Notes: generated by a model not told the origin, from the letters alone. 36,777 nucleotides of DNA from Calditrichota bacterium (GCA_003854985.1 RQOG01000123.1:1-36777); one strand, 5' to 3'; counted from the first letter of the stretch, positions 25,189 to 34,294 are shown. Translations and numbers: made by a program.

Positions 25189-25414
25189 GATGGAAACTCA
25201 ATTTAAAATATTCAACAGAACAAACAGAGACTTATTTATGATATCGAGCGATGCAAACCGGATAGGGCAAACGTCAGGTACAATTAAATTTGTTTTTTAC
25301 TTGGATTGTCTTCGTTTTTAGATTAATATCAATGTCGTGATGATAGGGAAATTTATAAAAAGATCAGATTACTCCAATTAGGATAATTTGCTTATTTTAG
25401 TAAGAAAAACCGCT

Positions 25415-28057
25415 ATGAAATTCTTAAAAAATTTATCAATTAATGCAAAACTAATCATCATCATATTGTCAATTTCCTTAACGGTTTTAGCGGTTGGATT
25501 TTTTGTAATCGCCTTTCAGGATATTAAAACGTTTCGCAATGAGACAAGAAAACAGCAGGAAATCATTGCCCGGGTGATTGCCGAGTATACTTCCATAGAT
25601 TTAATATTCATGGATAAAAAAGCCGCCGAGCACACACTGAGTCGTCTCCAGCCGTTTTCGGAAATAAGATATGCCTGCGTGCTGGACAGCGCTGGAAAAA
25701 AATTTGCCGAATTCGGAAGGCTCCCGGAGGGCGCGGATTTAATAAAATCAACCGAGGTTTTAACTAGCCGTTATAAGGATGATTATATTTATGTATCACA
25801 GCCCGTCTTTGAAAATAATAAAAAAATCGGCTCTGTCTACTTATTTACTTCAACCAGGGCGGCCAATGAGAAAATCTCCCGTCATTTATATACGCTCATC
25901 ATCATATTTGTTTTTCTGTCTGTTATTGCCATCTATCTGGCCAGTCGATTTCAAAGATATATAACCGTTCCCATACTTAAACTGGCTGAATTTACCCAAA
26001 CCATTTCTAAAAAAGAGAACTTGTCTATTCCTTCAACAAAAGAATGCGGAGATGAGATAAGTTTTCTTTATGACAATTTCAATGAAATGTTAAAACAATT
26101 GCACCAACGGGAAAAGCAAAGAAATGACGCCCTGATCGCCTTGCAGAACAGTGAAAGCCGTTATCGGCTACTCGTTGATTTATCGCCAAGCGGTATCGTA
26201 GTTCACGATAAAGGGAAAATAGTATTTGCCAATAAAAAAGTCCTGGAAATGTCCGGCGGAATCGACCATGATGCGTTTATTGGCACGAATATTATGGATT
26301 ACGTTCATCCGGATTCAAGAGAAGCTATATTAGCGCGCACGAAATTGATGATGAATAAAAATGTTATTGTCCCGACTCTGGAAGAAAAATACATTCGTAA
26401 AGACGGATCGATTCTAACGGCAGAAGTAACCGCCGTGCCCATTAATTATGAAAATACAAATATGATTCTGGTTGTTTTGAATGACATTACCAGCCGTGTA
26501 AAAGCTTTGGAAGCGCTTAAGCAAAGCGAGGAACGTTTCCGCCACATCTTTGAAGAATCCAATGACGCCATGTATGTAATTCAGAACAGTCGTTTCGCCA
26601 TGGTCAATCCAAAATTTGTGCAGATGTTCGGCTATTCTGAAATGGAATTGAGATCTGAATCTTTTGATATTCTGGATATGGTGGCCGATGAGAGCAAATC
26701 CTTTATTCTTAAGCGAAAAGAAAAAACGGAGAAGGGACAATTTATTCCGGCGCAATATTCATTTAAAGCAAAATCAAAGTCCGGCGAATTTTACGATCTG
26801 CAGGTAAACCTGTCTAAGATATCCTGGGATGATCAACCCGCAACATTTGGCATCATACGCGATGTTACCTTGCAGAAAGAGCTTGAAAACCAGCTTCGTC
26901 AGTCGCAAAAAATGGAAGCGGTCGGCACACTGGCCGGAGGCGTCGCCCATGATTTTAACAATTTATTAACGGTGATATCCGGCCATCTTGAATTGCTACA
27001 GCTAAAATACGATGATAAAAAATCCTCACTGCATCATATCACCGAAATCAAAAAAGCTGGTCAGAGGGCGCAAAATCTTACCAGACAATTACTGGCATTC
27101 AGCAGAAAACAGATTATCGAAATTAAGCCGGTCAATCTGAACATGATTATCCGGGACATCAGGAAAATGCTTCAGCGGCTGATCGGTAAAGATATCAAGA
27201 TAGAATTCAATCTTGAACGGCGAAAACTGATGCTGAACGGGGACAGCGTTCAACTGGAACAGATTCTGATGAATCTTGTGGTTAACGCCCGCGACGCGAT
27301 TTATGAACTTGATTCCCGGAAAAACGAGAAAAAAATTGTTGTCAGCACAAATCTAATAGAGCGAAAAAATCTGGAACCCAGGTATACGCCGGCCGCTTCA
27401 GTCGATCAGTTTATATGTCTTTGCGTATCGGATACGGGAATCGGTATGGATGAGGATATAAAAAATAAAATGTTCGAACCGTTCTTTACGACCAAAGAAT
27501 TAGGTAAAGGCACCGGCCTGGGTCTGGCCACGACTTATGCCATTGTACAGCAGCATGATGGGTTTATTAATGTTGAAAGCACCCGTAATAATGGGACAAC
27601 AATCGAGATATTCTGGCCGGCGTTAAAAGATTACAAAGAAACCGTCAAAACGCCAAAGACAAAAAGCCACGTGCCGCCTAAAGGAAATGAAAAATTACTG
27701 GTCGTAGAGGACGAACCTGCCATACGCGATTTTATTTGTGCCGCTTTAAAAACTTTAGGCTACTCGGTTATCGAAGCGGCTGATGCGGAAAAAGCGCTGG
27801 AATTAATCGATAAAAATGGCATGGATATTGACCTTCCGATAACAGATGTCGTAATGCCCGGTAAAAACGGCAAAGAATTAGCCGATATTTTCATAAAAAA
27901 AAGGCCATCCATCGATGTGCTGTATACTTCAGGTTATACGGAAGATAATATCGCAGAAAATGGCATTATCGCCGATGATGTTCACTTTCTGCACAAGCCC
28001 TATACCATTGAAAAACTGGCGATAAAGGTACGCACGGTTTTAGATCAGAATAAATAA
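25415..28057 (+). CDS. Hybrid sensor histidine kinase (HAMP-PAS-PAS-HisKA-HATPase-REC)
   Basis: An 880-aa inner-membrane sensor. Order: TM1 about 11-33, an extracytoplasmic segment of about 120 residues (CHASE8-like by size and the [19 protein letters not shown] start), TM2 about 157-179, HAMP, PAS1 from about 247, PAS2 from about 372, HisKA with [11 protein letters not shown] (phospho-accepting H512), an HATPase domain with [19 protein letters not shown] and [10 protein letters not shown], and a C-terminal receiver with [11 protein letters not shown] and [10 protein letters not shown] (phospho-acceptor D811). All catalytic residues are intact. The ATG at 25415 is chosen over a TTG at 25388. 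No response-regulator gene follows, so it must signal to a distant partner. The signal sensed is unknown. Confidence 0.92.
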   Translation: MKFLKNLSINAKLIIIILSISLTVLAVGFFVIAFQDIKTFRNETRKQQEIIARVIAEYTSIDLIFMDKKAAEHTLSRLQPFSEIRYACVLDSAGKKFAEFGRLPEGADLIKSTEVLTSRYKDDYIYVSQPVFENNKKIGSVYLFTSTRAANEKISRHLYTLIIIFVFLSVIAIYLASRFQRYITVPILKLAEFTQTISKKENLSIPSTKECGDEISFLYDNFNEMLKQLHQREKQRNDALIALQNSESRYRLLVDLSPSGIVVHDKGKIVFANKKVLEMSGGIDHDAFIGTNIMDYVHPDSREAILARTKLMMNKNVIVPTLEEKYIRKDGSILTAEVTAVPINYENTNMILVVLNDITSRVKALEALKQSEERFRHIFEESNDAMYVIQNSRFAMVNPKFVQMFGYSEMELRSESFDILDMVADESKSFILKRKEKTEKGQFIPAQYSFKAKSKSGEFYDLQVNLSKISWDDQPATFGIIRDVTLQKELENQLRQSQKMEAVGTLAGGVAHDFNNLLTVISGHLELLQLKYDDKKSSLHHITEIKKAGQRAQNLTRQLLAFSRKQIIEIKPVNLNMIIRDIRKMLQRLIGKDIKIEFNLERRKLMLNGDSVQLEQILMNLVVNARDAIYELDSRKNEKKIVVSTNLIERKNLEPRYTPAASVDQFICLCVSDTGIGMDEDIKNKMFEPFFTTKELGKGTGLGLATTYAIVQQHDGFINVESTRNNGTTIEIFWPALKDYKETVKTPKTKSHVPPKGNEKLLVVEDEPAIRDFICAALKTLGYSVIEAADAEKALELIDKNGMDIDLPITDVVMPGKNGKELADIFIKKRPSIDVLYTSGYTEDNIAENGIIADDVHFLHKPYTIEKLAIKVRTVLDQNK

Positions 28058-28065
28058 AAACAGCT

Positions 28066-29928
28066 CTAGGAGCGGGCTTTAATCATGTTCTCCGGCAGAA
28101 GCAGATTATCCAGTTCTTTTCGGCTTAATAATTTTTTTTCCAAAACCAATTCGTAAATACCGCGTCCTTCTTTAAGCGCTTCACGCGCCAGGTCGGTACA
28201 TGTTTCATATCCTAAAACCGGATTAAGCGCTGTTACCAGACCGATGCTTTGCTCGACCATATTTCTCATTATTTCTTTATTGGCCGTAATGCCGTCTATA
28301 CAGCGATGCATAAAAGTCGTCATCCCGTTTTTCAAAATTTCGATGGATGAAAACAGACTTTGCGCGATAACCGGTTCCATTACATTTAATTCCAGTTGCC
28401 CCGCTTCGGCAGCCATTGTAACAGAAAGATCATTACCTATTACCCGATACGCAATCTGGTTAACGACTTCGGGAATAACCGGATTGACTTTTCCTGGCAT
28501 AATAGAAGAACCGGGCTGCATAGGCGGTAGATTGATTTCATTTAACCCGGCCCTCGGACCGGAAGATAACAGCCGTAGATCGTTAGCAATTTTGGACAGT
28601 TTAATAGCCAGTCGTTTCAGCGCGGAGGAATACATAACAAAAGCGCCCGTATCCTGAGTGGCTTCAACAAGGTTTGCCGCAGAAACAATCTCTAATCCCG
28701 TTAAATCACGCAGATGGCGGATGACGCTCCGGGTATATCCTTCAGGAGCATTGATACCGGTTCCTATAGCCGTGCCGCCCATATTAACTTCTAAAAATAA
28801 GGCGGCATTCTGTTTAAGCCGGTCAATTTCTTCGCCAAGGGTTTCCGCATAGGCGTTAAATTCCTGGCCTAAAGTCATCGGCACCGCATCCTGCAGCTGA
28901 GTCCGCCCCATTTTTATTAAATCGGCAAACTCTTCCGCCTTTGATTTGAAAGAAGCTATCAGTTCGCTTAAAACTTCAATCAGCTTGGTATTACTGTTTA
29001 TTAAGGCGATTTTTAATGCGGTCGGATAGGCATCGTTCGTCGATTGCGACAAATTAACATGATTATTGGGATGACAGTATTTATACTCGCCTTTTTCATG
29101 GCCAAGAATTTCAAGAGCCCTGTTGGCTATTACTTCGTTGGCATTCATATTTGTTGATGTTCCCGCTCCTCCCTGAATGACATCGACCACAAAATGAACA
29201 TGAAGTCTGCCATTTAGAATATCTTTACAGGCTTCTATAATCGCATCGGTAATTTTTTTATCAAGCAGGCCTACATCGTAATTGGCTTTAGCCGCCGCCA
29301 TTTTAACAAGTGCCAGCGCGTCAATTAAGCTTGGATAATGAGCGATAGGCACACCGGAAATATTAAAGTTTTCAAGCGCTCTGAGAGTTTGGATGCCATA
29401 ATAAAATTCATAAGGCACTTCCCTGTCGCCTAACAGATCATGTTCGGACCTTGTTCTACCCGAAATATATTGGGCGGCGGCATCTACCACTCTGGTGGTT
29501 GTTTGTCTCATGCGCCGCGAGATGACCCGCGATACGCTGGATAATATTTTTCTGGCAATATCAGGGTATTGTTCCAAAAATTTTAAAAAGTCTTCCGTTG
29601 ATATTTTTAGAATTACTGACTTATCAACCGTACGCGCGTTAGTGGAATGGGGATAATCATCCAAGAGGGCTCCTTCGGAGAAAAAATCATATTCACGAAA
29701 ATAAGCCAGTCTTTTTTCTTCCCCGTAAGTAGTTTTCTTAAATAACTCTACTTCCCCTTTATAAATCAGATAAAGCGCTTTTCGGGGCATATTTTCCTTA
29801 AACAAAATAAAATTTGAATCATAATTCTGAATGGTTGGGAAAATGCTGATCTTTTTTACCTCTTCTTCGGAAAGACCTCTGAAAAGCTCAATTCTTTTTA
29901 AAAAACGAATGATTTCTGTTTTTTGCAT
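28066..29928 (-). CDS. aspA: Aspartate ammonia-lyase with N-terminal cyclic-nucleotide-binding domain
   Basis: A 620-aa fusion. Residues 1-140 form a CRP-like cNMP-binding jelly roll (LFRGLSEEEVKKIS, LIYKGEVELFKK, EYDFFSEGALLDDYPHSTNARTV). Residues about 152-620 are a full-length aspartase, which converts L-aspartate to fumarate plus ammonia in the cytoplasm. The diagnostic loop GSSIMPGKVNP (near 473) is followed by VIPEVVNQIAYRVIGND and GQLELNVMEPVI, which fit AspA rather than fumarase. Ordinary AspA is about 470-480 aa, so the extra 150 residues are the added sensor. AGGGG lies upstream of the ATG. Convergent with the kinase gene (8-base gap). Allosteric control by a nucleotide is inference. 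Confidence 0.92.
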   Translation of the reverse strand: MQKTEIIRFLKRIELFRGLSEEEVKKISIFPTIQNYDSNFILFKENMPRKALYLIYKGEVELFKKTTYGEEKRLAYFREYDFFSEGALLDDYPHSTNARTVDKSVILKISTEDFLKFLEQYPDIARKILSSVSRVISRRMRQTTTRVVDAAAQYISGRTRSEHDLLGDREVPYEFYYGIQTLRALENFNISGVPIAHYPSLIDALALVKMAAAKANYDVGLLDKKITDAIIEACKDILNGRLHVHFVVDVIQGGAGTSTNMNANEVIANRALEILGHEKGEYKYCHPNNHVNLSQSTNDAYPTALKIALINSNTKLIEVLSELIASFKSKAEEFADLIKMGRTQLQDAVPMTLGQEFNAYAETLGEEIDRLKQNAALFLEVNMGGTAIGTGINAPEGYTRSVIRHLRDLTGLEIVSAANLVEATQDTGAFVMYSSALKRLAIKLSKIANDLRLLSSGPRAGLNEINLPPMQPGSSIMPGKVNPVIPEVVNQIAYRVIGNDLSVTMAAEAGQLELNVMEPVIAQSLFSSIEILKNGMTTFMHRCIDGITANKEIMRNMVEQSIGLVTALNPVLGYETCTDLAREALKEGRGIYELVLEKKLLSRKELDNLLLPENMIKARS

Positions 29929-29978
29929 GATTTACCCCTAAAAATAGAACAGGGTAAATTTAAGCTAAGTTTAAGAAA

Positions 29979-30003
29979 TAAAAAACCCCCAATTTCGGGG
30001 GTT
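29979..30003 (-). terminator. Rho-independent terminator of the 56-aa lipoprotein
   Basis: On the minus strand AACCCCC (30003-29997) pairs with GGGGGTT (29990-29984) across a short loop and continues into T6. It lies 43 bases past the lipoprotein's stop and 51 bases before the aspartase start, so it separates the two genes. Confidence 0.85.
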
Positions 30004-30045
30004 CAGAACATAAAAAGTATTTCTAGTATTTTTACAGTGGAAAGA

Positions 30046-30216
30046 CTATTCTACCACAGGAGCTGCTGCTGCGGTGTCTGCAACAACAGTAGTATCAGCC
30101 TGAGCAGGAGCTTCAACTTCCGCTTCAACCTTAACTTCTTCTTCTTTCTGGCCACCGCATGCCAATAAAGAAAGTGAAACCAAAACTGCAGTTAAAAACA
30201 AGAATACTTTTTTCAT
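30046..30216 (-). CDS. Small acidic lipoprotein, unknown function
   Basis: A 56-aa protein: signal KKVFLFLTAVLVSLSLLACG with Cys20 as lipidation site, followed by only 36 residues of low complexity, first charged (QKEEEVKVEAEVEAPAQ) and then Ala/Thr/Val-rich (DTTVVADTAAAAPVVE). GGAGG stands 8 nt before the ATG at 30216. A near-consensus promoter lies just upstream and a strong terminator downstream, so this is a well expressed single-gene unit. The size and composition recall small abundant lipoproteins such as envelope spacers, but no helix-heptad of Lpp type is present. Function is unknown; the gene call itself is strong. Confidence 0.85.
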   Translation of the reverse strand: MKKVFLFLTAVLVSLSLLACGGQKEEEVKVEAEVEAPAQADTTVVADTAAAAPVVE

Positions 30217-30248
30217 ACCCAATCCTCCATTAAATTATGGTCGTTTGG

Positions 30249-30279
30249 CAAATATAGATGTTGTAGTGATTTATGTCAA
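30249..30279 (-). promoter_or_regulatory. Strong promoter of the 56-aa lipoprotein
   Basis: On the minus strand TTGACA (30279-30274) is followed after 17 nt by TATATTTG (30256-30249). It is an almost perfect sigma-70 promoter and also fits TTG-N20-TAnnTTTG. The start codon is 32 nt beyond the -10 element. Confidence 0.75.
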
Positions 30280-30331
30280 CTATTTTATTTAATAATTCAC
30301 AGAAATGTATAAAAATGGAAAGTATTTTTCT

Positions 30332-31039
30332 ATGATTTTAAGCGAAAAAATAGAAATAATCCTGTTTGATGCGGACGATACGCTCTGGGCAAATAATATC
30401 TACTATCTGAAAGCGATCGATGAATTTATAAATCTGATAACTGCGGCAGGTTTTCAACGCGATATGGTAGAAAACACTTTTGATGAACTTGAAATAAAAG
30501 TTGTCAAAGAAAGAGGATACGGCAGTCAGAATTTTGTATTTATCCTGGAAAGCCTGTTTGCGGAATTTTCAGGTAAAAGTAAAAAATTAATTGATCGGGC
30601 GAATTTGGAAAAAATTATCACCCAGTTTAATCTGCATCCCATTCAACCGCCGGTTTTATTCGCTGGCGTGATAGAAACCCTGGAATATCTTAGCAAAAAA
30701 TATCGCCTCTACCTGTTAACCAAGGGCGATTATACCGAACAACAAGGCAAAATTCAACGTGCCGGCGTCCTGCCATATTTTACGGACTACTTCATTCCGG
30801 ATGAAAAAGACGATACCACCTACAAAAATTTATTGAAAGAAATGAAATGGAAAGCAGAGAGCACCTGTATGGTCGGAAACAGCCCGAAATCCGATATAAA
30901 TCCCGCCTTACGCAACGGCATGTATGCGGTGTTTATACCTTATAAAGAAACGTGGAAATTGGATAAAGAGCCTGTCCAGTCGATTGATGGCAGATTGGTT
31001 ATATTAGAGAATTTTTCGGATCTTAAAAAAATATTTTAA
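30332..31039 (+). CDS. HAD-superfamily hydrolase (phosphatase-like)
   Basis: A 235-aa cytoplasmic protein. Motif I is LFDADDTLW (D13 nucleophile, D15 general acid), motif II is YLLTKGD, and motifs III/IV are in CMVGNSPKSDINPALRNGMYAVFIPY, where the Asp of SDI binds Mg. The helical cap between about 20 and 95 is of the C1 type. The ATG at 30332 is preferred over one 27 bases upstream because GGAAAG lies 9 nt before it. It resembles YjjG/phosphoglycolate-phosphatase-like HADs, which remove phosphate from small metabolites; the substrate is not readable. Convergent with cmoB (7-base gap). Confidence 0.88.
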   Translation: MILSEKIEIILFDADDTLWANNIYYLKAIDEFINLITAAGFQRDMVENTFDELEIKVVKERGYGSQNFVFILESLFAEFSGKSKKLIDRANLEKIITQFNLHPIQPPVLFAGVIETLEYLSKKYRLYLLTKGDYTEQQGKIQRAGVLPYFTDYFIPDEKDDTTYKNLLKEMKWKAESTCMVGNSPKSDINPALRNGMYAVFIPYKETWKLDKEPVQSIDGRLVILENFSDLKKIF

Positions 31040-31046
31040 TATATGA

Positions 31047-32012
31047 TTATGGTTTATCCGCTATAAAAACAGCCCTGACCGGAGCCGGCCATCCTTCAAC
31101 CGTTTTTGTAGTATCCGCCGGATCAAGAAAATCGGATAGCGATTCCCATGTCATCCACTCGGTTTGTCTTTGTTCATTGGTTTTTATACGCGTTATATCA
31201 ACACAGCGTATGTTTCTAAATCCCGCTTTTTGCAGCCACAATTCCAGCGTACCCGGACTCGGAATAAACCAGACATTCCGCATTTTTGCATATCGACCAT
31301 CCGGACAGAATACCTCGCCTTTTTTGCCTTTAATAATCAGTGTTTCCAGCACCAACTGCCCGCCGCTATTTAAAAAGGAAAACAATTCCGATAAGTGATC
31401 AAACGCCGAGCGGCGATGATAAATTACGCCCATCGAAAAAACCGCGTCGAAAAATTCCAGTTTTCCGGGCAGCTCCTCAGCGCCGACGGGAACTATATAA
31501 AATGGCGTGTCCGGAATATATTTCTTAACCGCCTGAAATTGGATTACATTCAAAAGATAAGGTTCTATACCAATAACAAAGGCTGCTTTTCCCCCTAACA
31601 TTCTCCAGCCATAGTATCCATTGCCACAGCCTACATCTAATACTTTTCTGCCTTCCAAACTATCTAAATGAGGTACCAAACGTTTCCATTTTAAGTCGGA
31701 ACGCCATTCCGCATCGATACGAATGCCAAATAAATCAAAGGGTCCTTTTCTCCAGGGCTGTAATTGCAGAAGAAGCTCCCGAAGCTGAGTCGCCTTATTT
31801 GCGGAGATGTCTTCTTTTAAACCAATTTGAACCTTATCCTGATTAAAATTCACCAGCGATGGTTTTACATCCGGTAACTGCTGTAACAGGCTTTGCCAGA
31901 TCTTATAATCGCCATGATTTCTGATTATATCTTTTTTACCTTCCACTATTGGAATAAAAGAACGGCAATCGCTTTTTTCCAGAAATGTATACAGATCGGT
32001 AGAAAATATCAT
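31047..32012 (-). CDS. cmoB: tRNA U34 carboxymethyltransferase CmoB
   Basis: A 321-aa enzyme (E. coli form 323 aa) that transfers a carboxymethyl group from carboxy-SAM to 5-hydroxyuridine at tRNA position 34, giving 5-oxyacetyl-uridine, which broadens wobble reading. Diagnostic blocks are WRKGPFDLFGIRIDAEWRSD, LEGRKVLDVGCGNGYYGWRM (SAM-type binding site), GIEPYLLNVIQFQAVKKY and FDAVFSMGVIYHRR. The start codon overlaps the cmoA stop by 4 bases (ATGA), so the pair is translationally coupled. Assignment is firm. Confidence 0.93.
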   Translation of the reverse strand: MIFSTDLYTFLEKSDCRSFIPIVEGKKDIIRNHGDYKIWQSLLQQLPDVKPSLVNFNQDKVQIGLKEDISANKATQLRELLLQLQPWRKGPFDLFGIRIDAEWRSDLKWKRLVPHLDSLEGRKVLDVGCGNGYYGWRMLGGKAAFVIGIEPYLLNVIQFQAVKKYIPDTPFYIVPVGAEELPGKLEFFDAVFSMGVIYHRRSAFDHLSELFSFLNSGGQLVLETLIIKGKKGEVFCPDGRYAKMRNVWFIPSPGTLELWLQKAGFRNIRCVDITRIKTNEQRQTEWMTWESLSDFLDPADTTKTVEGWPAPVRAVFIADKP

Positions 32013-32740
32013 TTGACAGCCACAATGGAAAAGAAATTAAAGCATTGCAGCCAGTTAACAGCTTGCCTGAATCCGCATTTTTTTAAGCGAATTAAATGAT
32101 CTTCCAGGGTTTCCGGAATTAAAACATTTTCCAGCGCTGTTCTTTTCTGGCTTATTTCGAGCTTTGAATACCCCTTTGCTTTTTTGAAGGCATGATACAT
32201 ATCGATCAGAAAACCGGAATCCTGCTGATTACTGTTTTTTAGTTTTTCAGAGAGAATTAAAACGCCTCCTGGTAACAATCCGTTATAAATTTTCTGAATG
32301 ACCTGATCTCTTAAGTCTTTTTTTATAAACTGGAGGGTATAATTCATCAGAACAATGGAAGCACTTTCAATTTTCACATCCTGCAAATCAGCACAAATCA
32401 GATTGATTTCTGATTCAGCATTTTTTTGTTTTAACAGTGCTTTGCACTTGCGGATCATCTGCGGCGAATTGTCAATGGCAATAATACTATGATTTTTTCT
32501 GCCTGCCCCACGAAAAATAGCTAAGGCGCCATCACCCAAAGAACATCCTAAATCATAGCTTCGGGTATTCTGTCTGCAAAAAACAGCCGCGAACAATTCA
32601 ATGTATTGGATTAAAGACGCGTAGCCAGGCACCGATCGGGATATCATATCTGCAAATACATCCGCTACCTGTTCGTTAAACTTAAAATCACCAATTTGAT
32701 CCAAAGGCTCTGAAAAAATTGTATCCCGGTTGAATTTCAT
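32009..32740 (-). CDS. cmoA: Carboxy-S-adenosylmethionine synthase CmoA
   Basis: A 243-aa enzyme that converts SAM and prephenate to carboxy-SAM, the donor used by CmoB. Motifs: RDTIFSEP at the N-terminus, SYDLGCSLGDGALAI (binding loop), IAIDNSPQMIRKCKALL and IVLMNYTLQFI, all matching the E. coli enzyme's layout and length (about 247). It lies 33 bases after a beta-helix lipoprotein gene and overlaps cmoB. The ribosome site is weak. The hydroxylase genes for the first step (trhO/trhP type) are not in this window. Confidence 0.92.
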   Translation of the reverse strand: MKFNRDTIFSEPLDQIGDFKFNEQVADVFADMISRSVPGYASLIQYIELFAAVFCRQNTRSYDLGCSLGDGALAIFRGAGRKNHSIIAIDNSPQMIRKCKALLKQKNAESEINLICADLQDVKIESASIVLMNYTLQFIKKDLRDQVIQKIYNGLLPGGVLILSEKLKNSNQQDSGFLIDMYHAFKKAKGYSKLEISQKRTALENVLIPETLEDHLIRLKKCGFRQAVNWLQCFNFFSIVAVK

Positions 32741-32773
32741 AGAGGTAAAAGAATGATTTTGGAATTAAGAAGA

Positions 32774-33415
32774 TTATTGATAAATAATTTCCACTTCGTC
32801 GATATCGCCCAAAACTTTGCCCTCTCCGCTTATATAAAGCCGGACATCGACATTATTATTTTCGACATGTATTCCACCGTTTACAACAGACTTGCTTTTC
32901 AGCCGAATATCCACACGGCGCTTCTCATTATCATCCCCGCTTTTAATAATGATATTGCCTTTTACAATTGCACTGTCTGTTAAGCTGATATCGCCGTTTA
33001 CAATAAAGACATCACCTGTAACAATTGTGCCAATCATATCAATATTCCCGTTAACCGTGCTGATTTCGCCGGTCCCGGATCGTTGTTTTATATTCACGGA
33101 GCCATTTACGCAGGTTATTTCGTCGTCTATCCTGCAATCTGAGCCGATATCCGCGCCGCCATTGATTGCAGTGATGCTATATGCCGTACTATTATTCCCC
33201 ATAGTTACCGATCCGTTTACCACCCGGCAATTTCCTTTGATCAGGCAGTTATTGCCGATGACGATCTGGCCGTTCACAACATTAATATTACCGTCGCGGG
33301 TTTGTCCGTCAGCAACATGCACGCTTTCATTGATCGATGTATCGCAGGCTAAAACAACAAATAGACCTACCGATAAACTTAGAATACTGTTAATCATTTT
33401 AATTACTTTTTCCAT
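32774..33415 (-). CDS. Beta-helix repeat lipoprotein (VNG repeats, polymer-forming-like)
   Basis: A 213-aa lipoprotein (VVLAC, Cys24; start at 33415 with AAGGAAGCGG upstream). After the anchor are at least six imperfect repeats of 17-22 residues, each marked by [VI]NG: NVVNGQIVIGNN, CRVVNGSVTMGNN, ITAINGGADIGSD, ITCVNGSVNIKQ, ISTVNGNIDM and FIVNGDISL, with intervening positions of the I-x-G-x type. This is the look of a right-handed beta-helix related to bactofilin/polymer-forming domains. The last quarter (KRRVDIRLKSKSVVNGGIHV) continues the pattern with more charges. It precedes cmoA by 33 bases on the same strand. Function unknown; a structural or scaffolding envelope role is inference. 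Confidence 0.75.
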   Translation of the reverse strand: MEKVIKMINSILSLSVGLFVVLACDTSINESVHVADGQTRDGNINVVNGQIVIGNNCLIKGNCRVVNGSVTMGNNSTAYSITAINGGADIGSDCRIDDEITCVNGSVNIKQRSGTGEISTVNGNIDMIGTIVTGDVFIVNGDISLTDSAIVKGNIIIKSGDDNEKRRVDIRLKSKSVVNGGIHVENNNVDVRLYISGEGKVLGDIDEVEIIYQ

Positions 33416-33714
33416 AAAACCGCTTCCTTCTTCCCGGTCATTAATACACATATTAAGAAACGAACATTCATGATTATAGTTGCACATAGTTTTCCTGAAA
33501 AAATTTTTAAAATTATTTTAAAAATAAGAAAATAAGAAATTATTGTAAAGTTTGATTCTTTATTTATTAGACCACAGACGCTTATGATTGTTGTAATCAA
33601 AATATACCATTTACACTTAACCAAATGGACACAAATACCTTCGGGAAAAATACCTGAAAATATATCGTCTGCTGATTAAACTATTTCCGGAAATTGATCG
33701 CTCTACATGCCGGT
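33416..33714. other. Non-coding gap between VNG lipoprotein and HU terminator
   Basis: About 300 AT-rich bases. A 73-codon minus frame (33403-33624) lacks a ribosome site and overlaps the lipoprotein start, so it is not called. GTCTGCTGATTAAA at 33667-33680 repeats the centre of intergenic repeat copy B. No other structure is evident. Confidence 0.4.
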
Positions 33715-33751
33715 AATAAAAAAAAGGCGGCCCTTCCCGGACCGCCTTTTT
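33715..33751 (-). terminator. Rho-independent terminator of the HU gene
   Basis: On the minus strand AAAGGCGGTCC pairs with GGGCCGCCTTT (one G-T pair) around a GGGAA-type loop, followed by T8. It ends 19-55 bases past the HU stop. The opposite strand carries five T after the stem, so weak bidirectional action is possible. Confidence 0.9.
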
Positions 33752-33769
33752 GAAGAATTATTATTAATA

Positions 33770-34039
33770 TTATACAGCGTCTTTTAAACCTTTTCCAGCT
33801 TTAAAGGTAGGTACAGTACGGGCTGGAATATTGATAACAGCGCCGGTCTGCGGATTGCGGCCTTTGCGGGCGCTTCTTTTTGATACGCCAAAAGTACCAA
33901 AGCCGATAAGGGAAACGCTTTCGCCTTTACCTAAACTTTTCTTAACGCCAGTTACAAATGAATTTAAGGCGTCTTCTGCAGCCTTCTTGGAAATATTTGC
34001 ATCTGCTGCCATTTTTGCAACCAAATCTTGCTTCGTCAT
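33770..34039 (-). CDS. HU-family DNA-binding protein
   Basis: An 89-aa histone-like protein (family length about 90). It has the N-terminal helical dimerisation part (MTKQDLVAKMAADANISKKA) and the beta-arm signature GFGTFGVSKRSARKGRNPQT, ending with IPARTVPTFKAGKGLKDAV. It bends and compacts DNA as a dimer. AGGAGG is 9 nt before the ATG. It is a single-gene unit with its own terminator. HU rather than IHF is favoured by family resemblance only; the distinction is not certain. Confidence 0.95.
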   Translation of the reverse strand: MTKQDLVAKMAADANISKKAAEDALNSFVTGVKKSLGKGESVSLIGFGTFGVSKRSARKGRNPQTGAVINIPARTVPTFKAGKGLKDAV

Positions 34040-34063
34040 TTAGTACATCCTCCTAGGTTAGAT

Positions 34064-34088
34064 TTAGTGATGATTACTAATAATTATA
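34064..34088 (-). promoter_or_regulatory. Candidate HU promoter with overlapping palindrome
   Basis: On the minus strand TATAAT occupies 34088-34083, about 44 bases before the HU start; the -35 region is poor. Directly downstream, TTAGT (34064-34068) and ACTAA (34076-34080) form an inverted repeat that would overlap the transcription start, as an operator might. Confidence 0.35.
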
Positions 34089-34266
34089 GCTCCAATTTTT
34101 ATCTTTCAGGAATTTCACCATATCAAAAGATAAAATCAAGTTGTTTTTATTTATTTCGTCCAAATTATCCATATTTATCAGGCTTTTTAGCACTTTCGAC
34201 GGTGAAATGTACAAAGCAATAAATAGATTATCAAATTAATCTTCACTTTTTTGTAAATTCCTTTTT

Positions 34267-34294
34267 TTTACAACGACTCGAAATTAACTATAAT
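34267..34294 (+). promoter_or_regulatory. Candidate promoter TTTACA-16-TATAAT
   Basis: TTTACA (34267-34272), a 16-nt spacer and a consensus TATAAT (34289-34294) lie about 210 bases before the YjbQ-family gene. The surrounding 466-base gap between HU and that gene is very AT-rich and holds no gene I can support, so chance matches are possible. Confidence 0.4.

Noticed and set aside
29923..30168. 81-codon plus-strand frame over the aspartase start and small lipoprotein
   Set aside because: It crosses a strong terminator and is antisense to a gene with promoter, ribosome site and lipobox.
32892..33473. 193-codon plus-strand frame opposite the VNG-repeat lipoprotein
   Set aside because: It is the mirror of a regular repeat protein, lacks a ribosome site, and its product has a long Ser/Pro/Ile-rich composition typical of antisense frames.
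33403..33624. 73-codon hydrophobic minus-strand frame
   Set aside because: No ribosome site, overlaps the lipoprotein start, and lies in sequence where AT-richness alone gives Ile/Leu/Phe codons.
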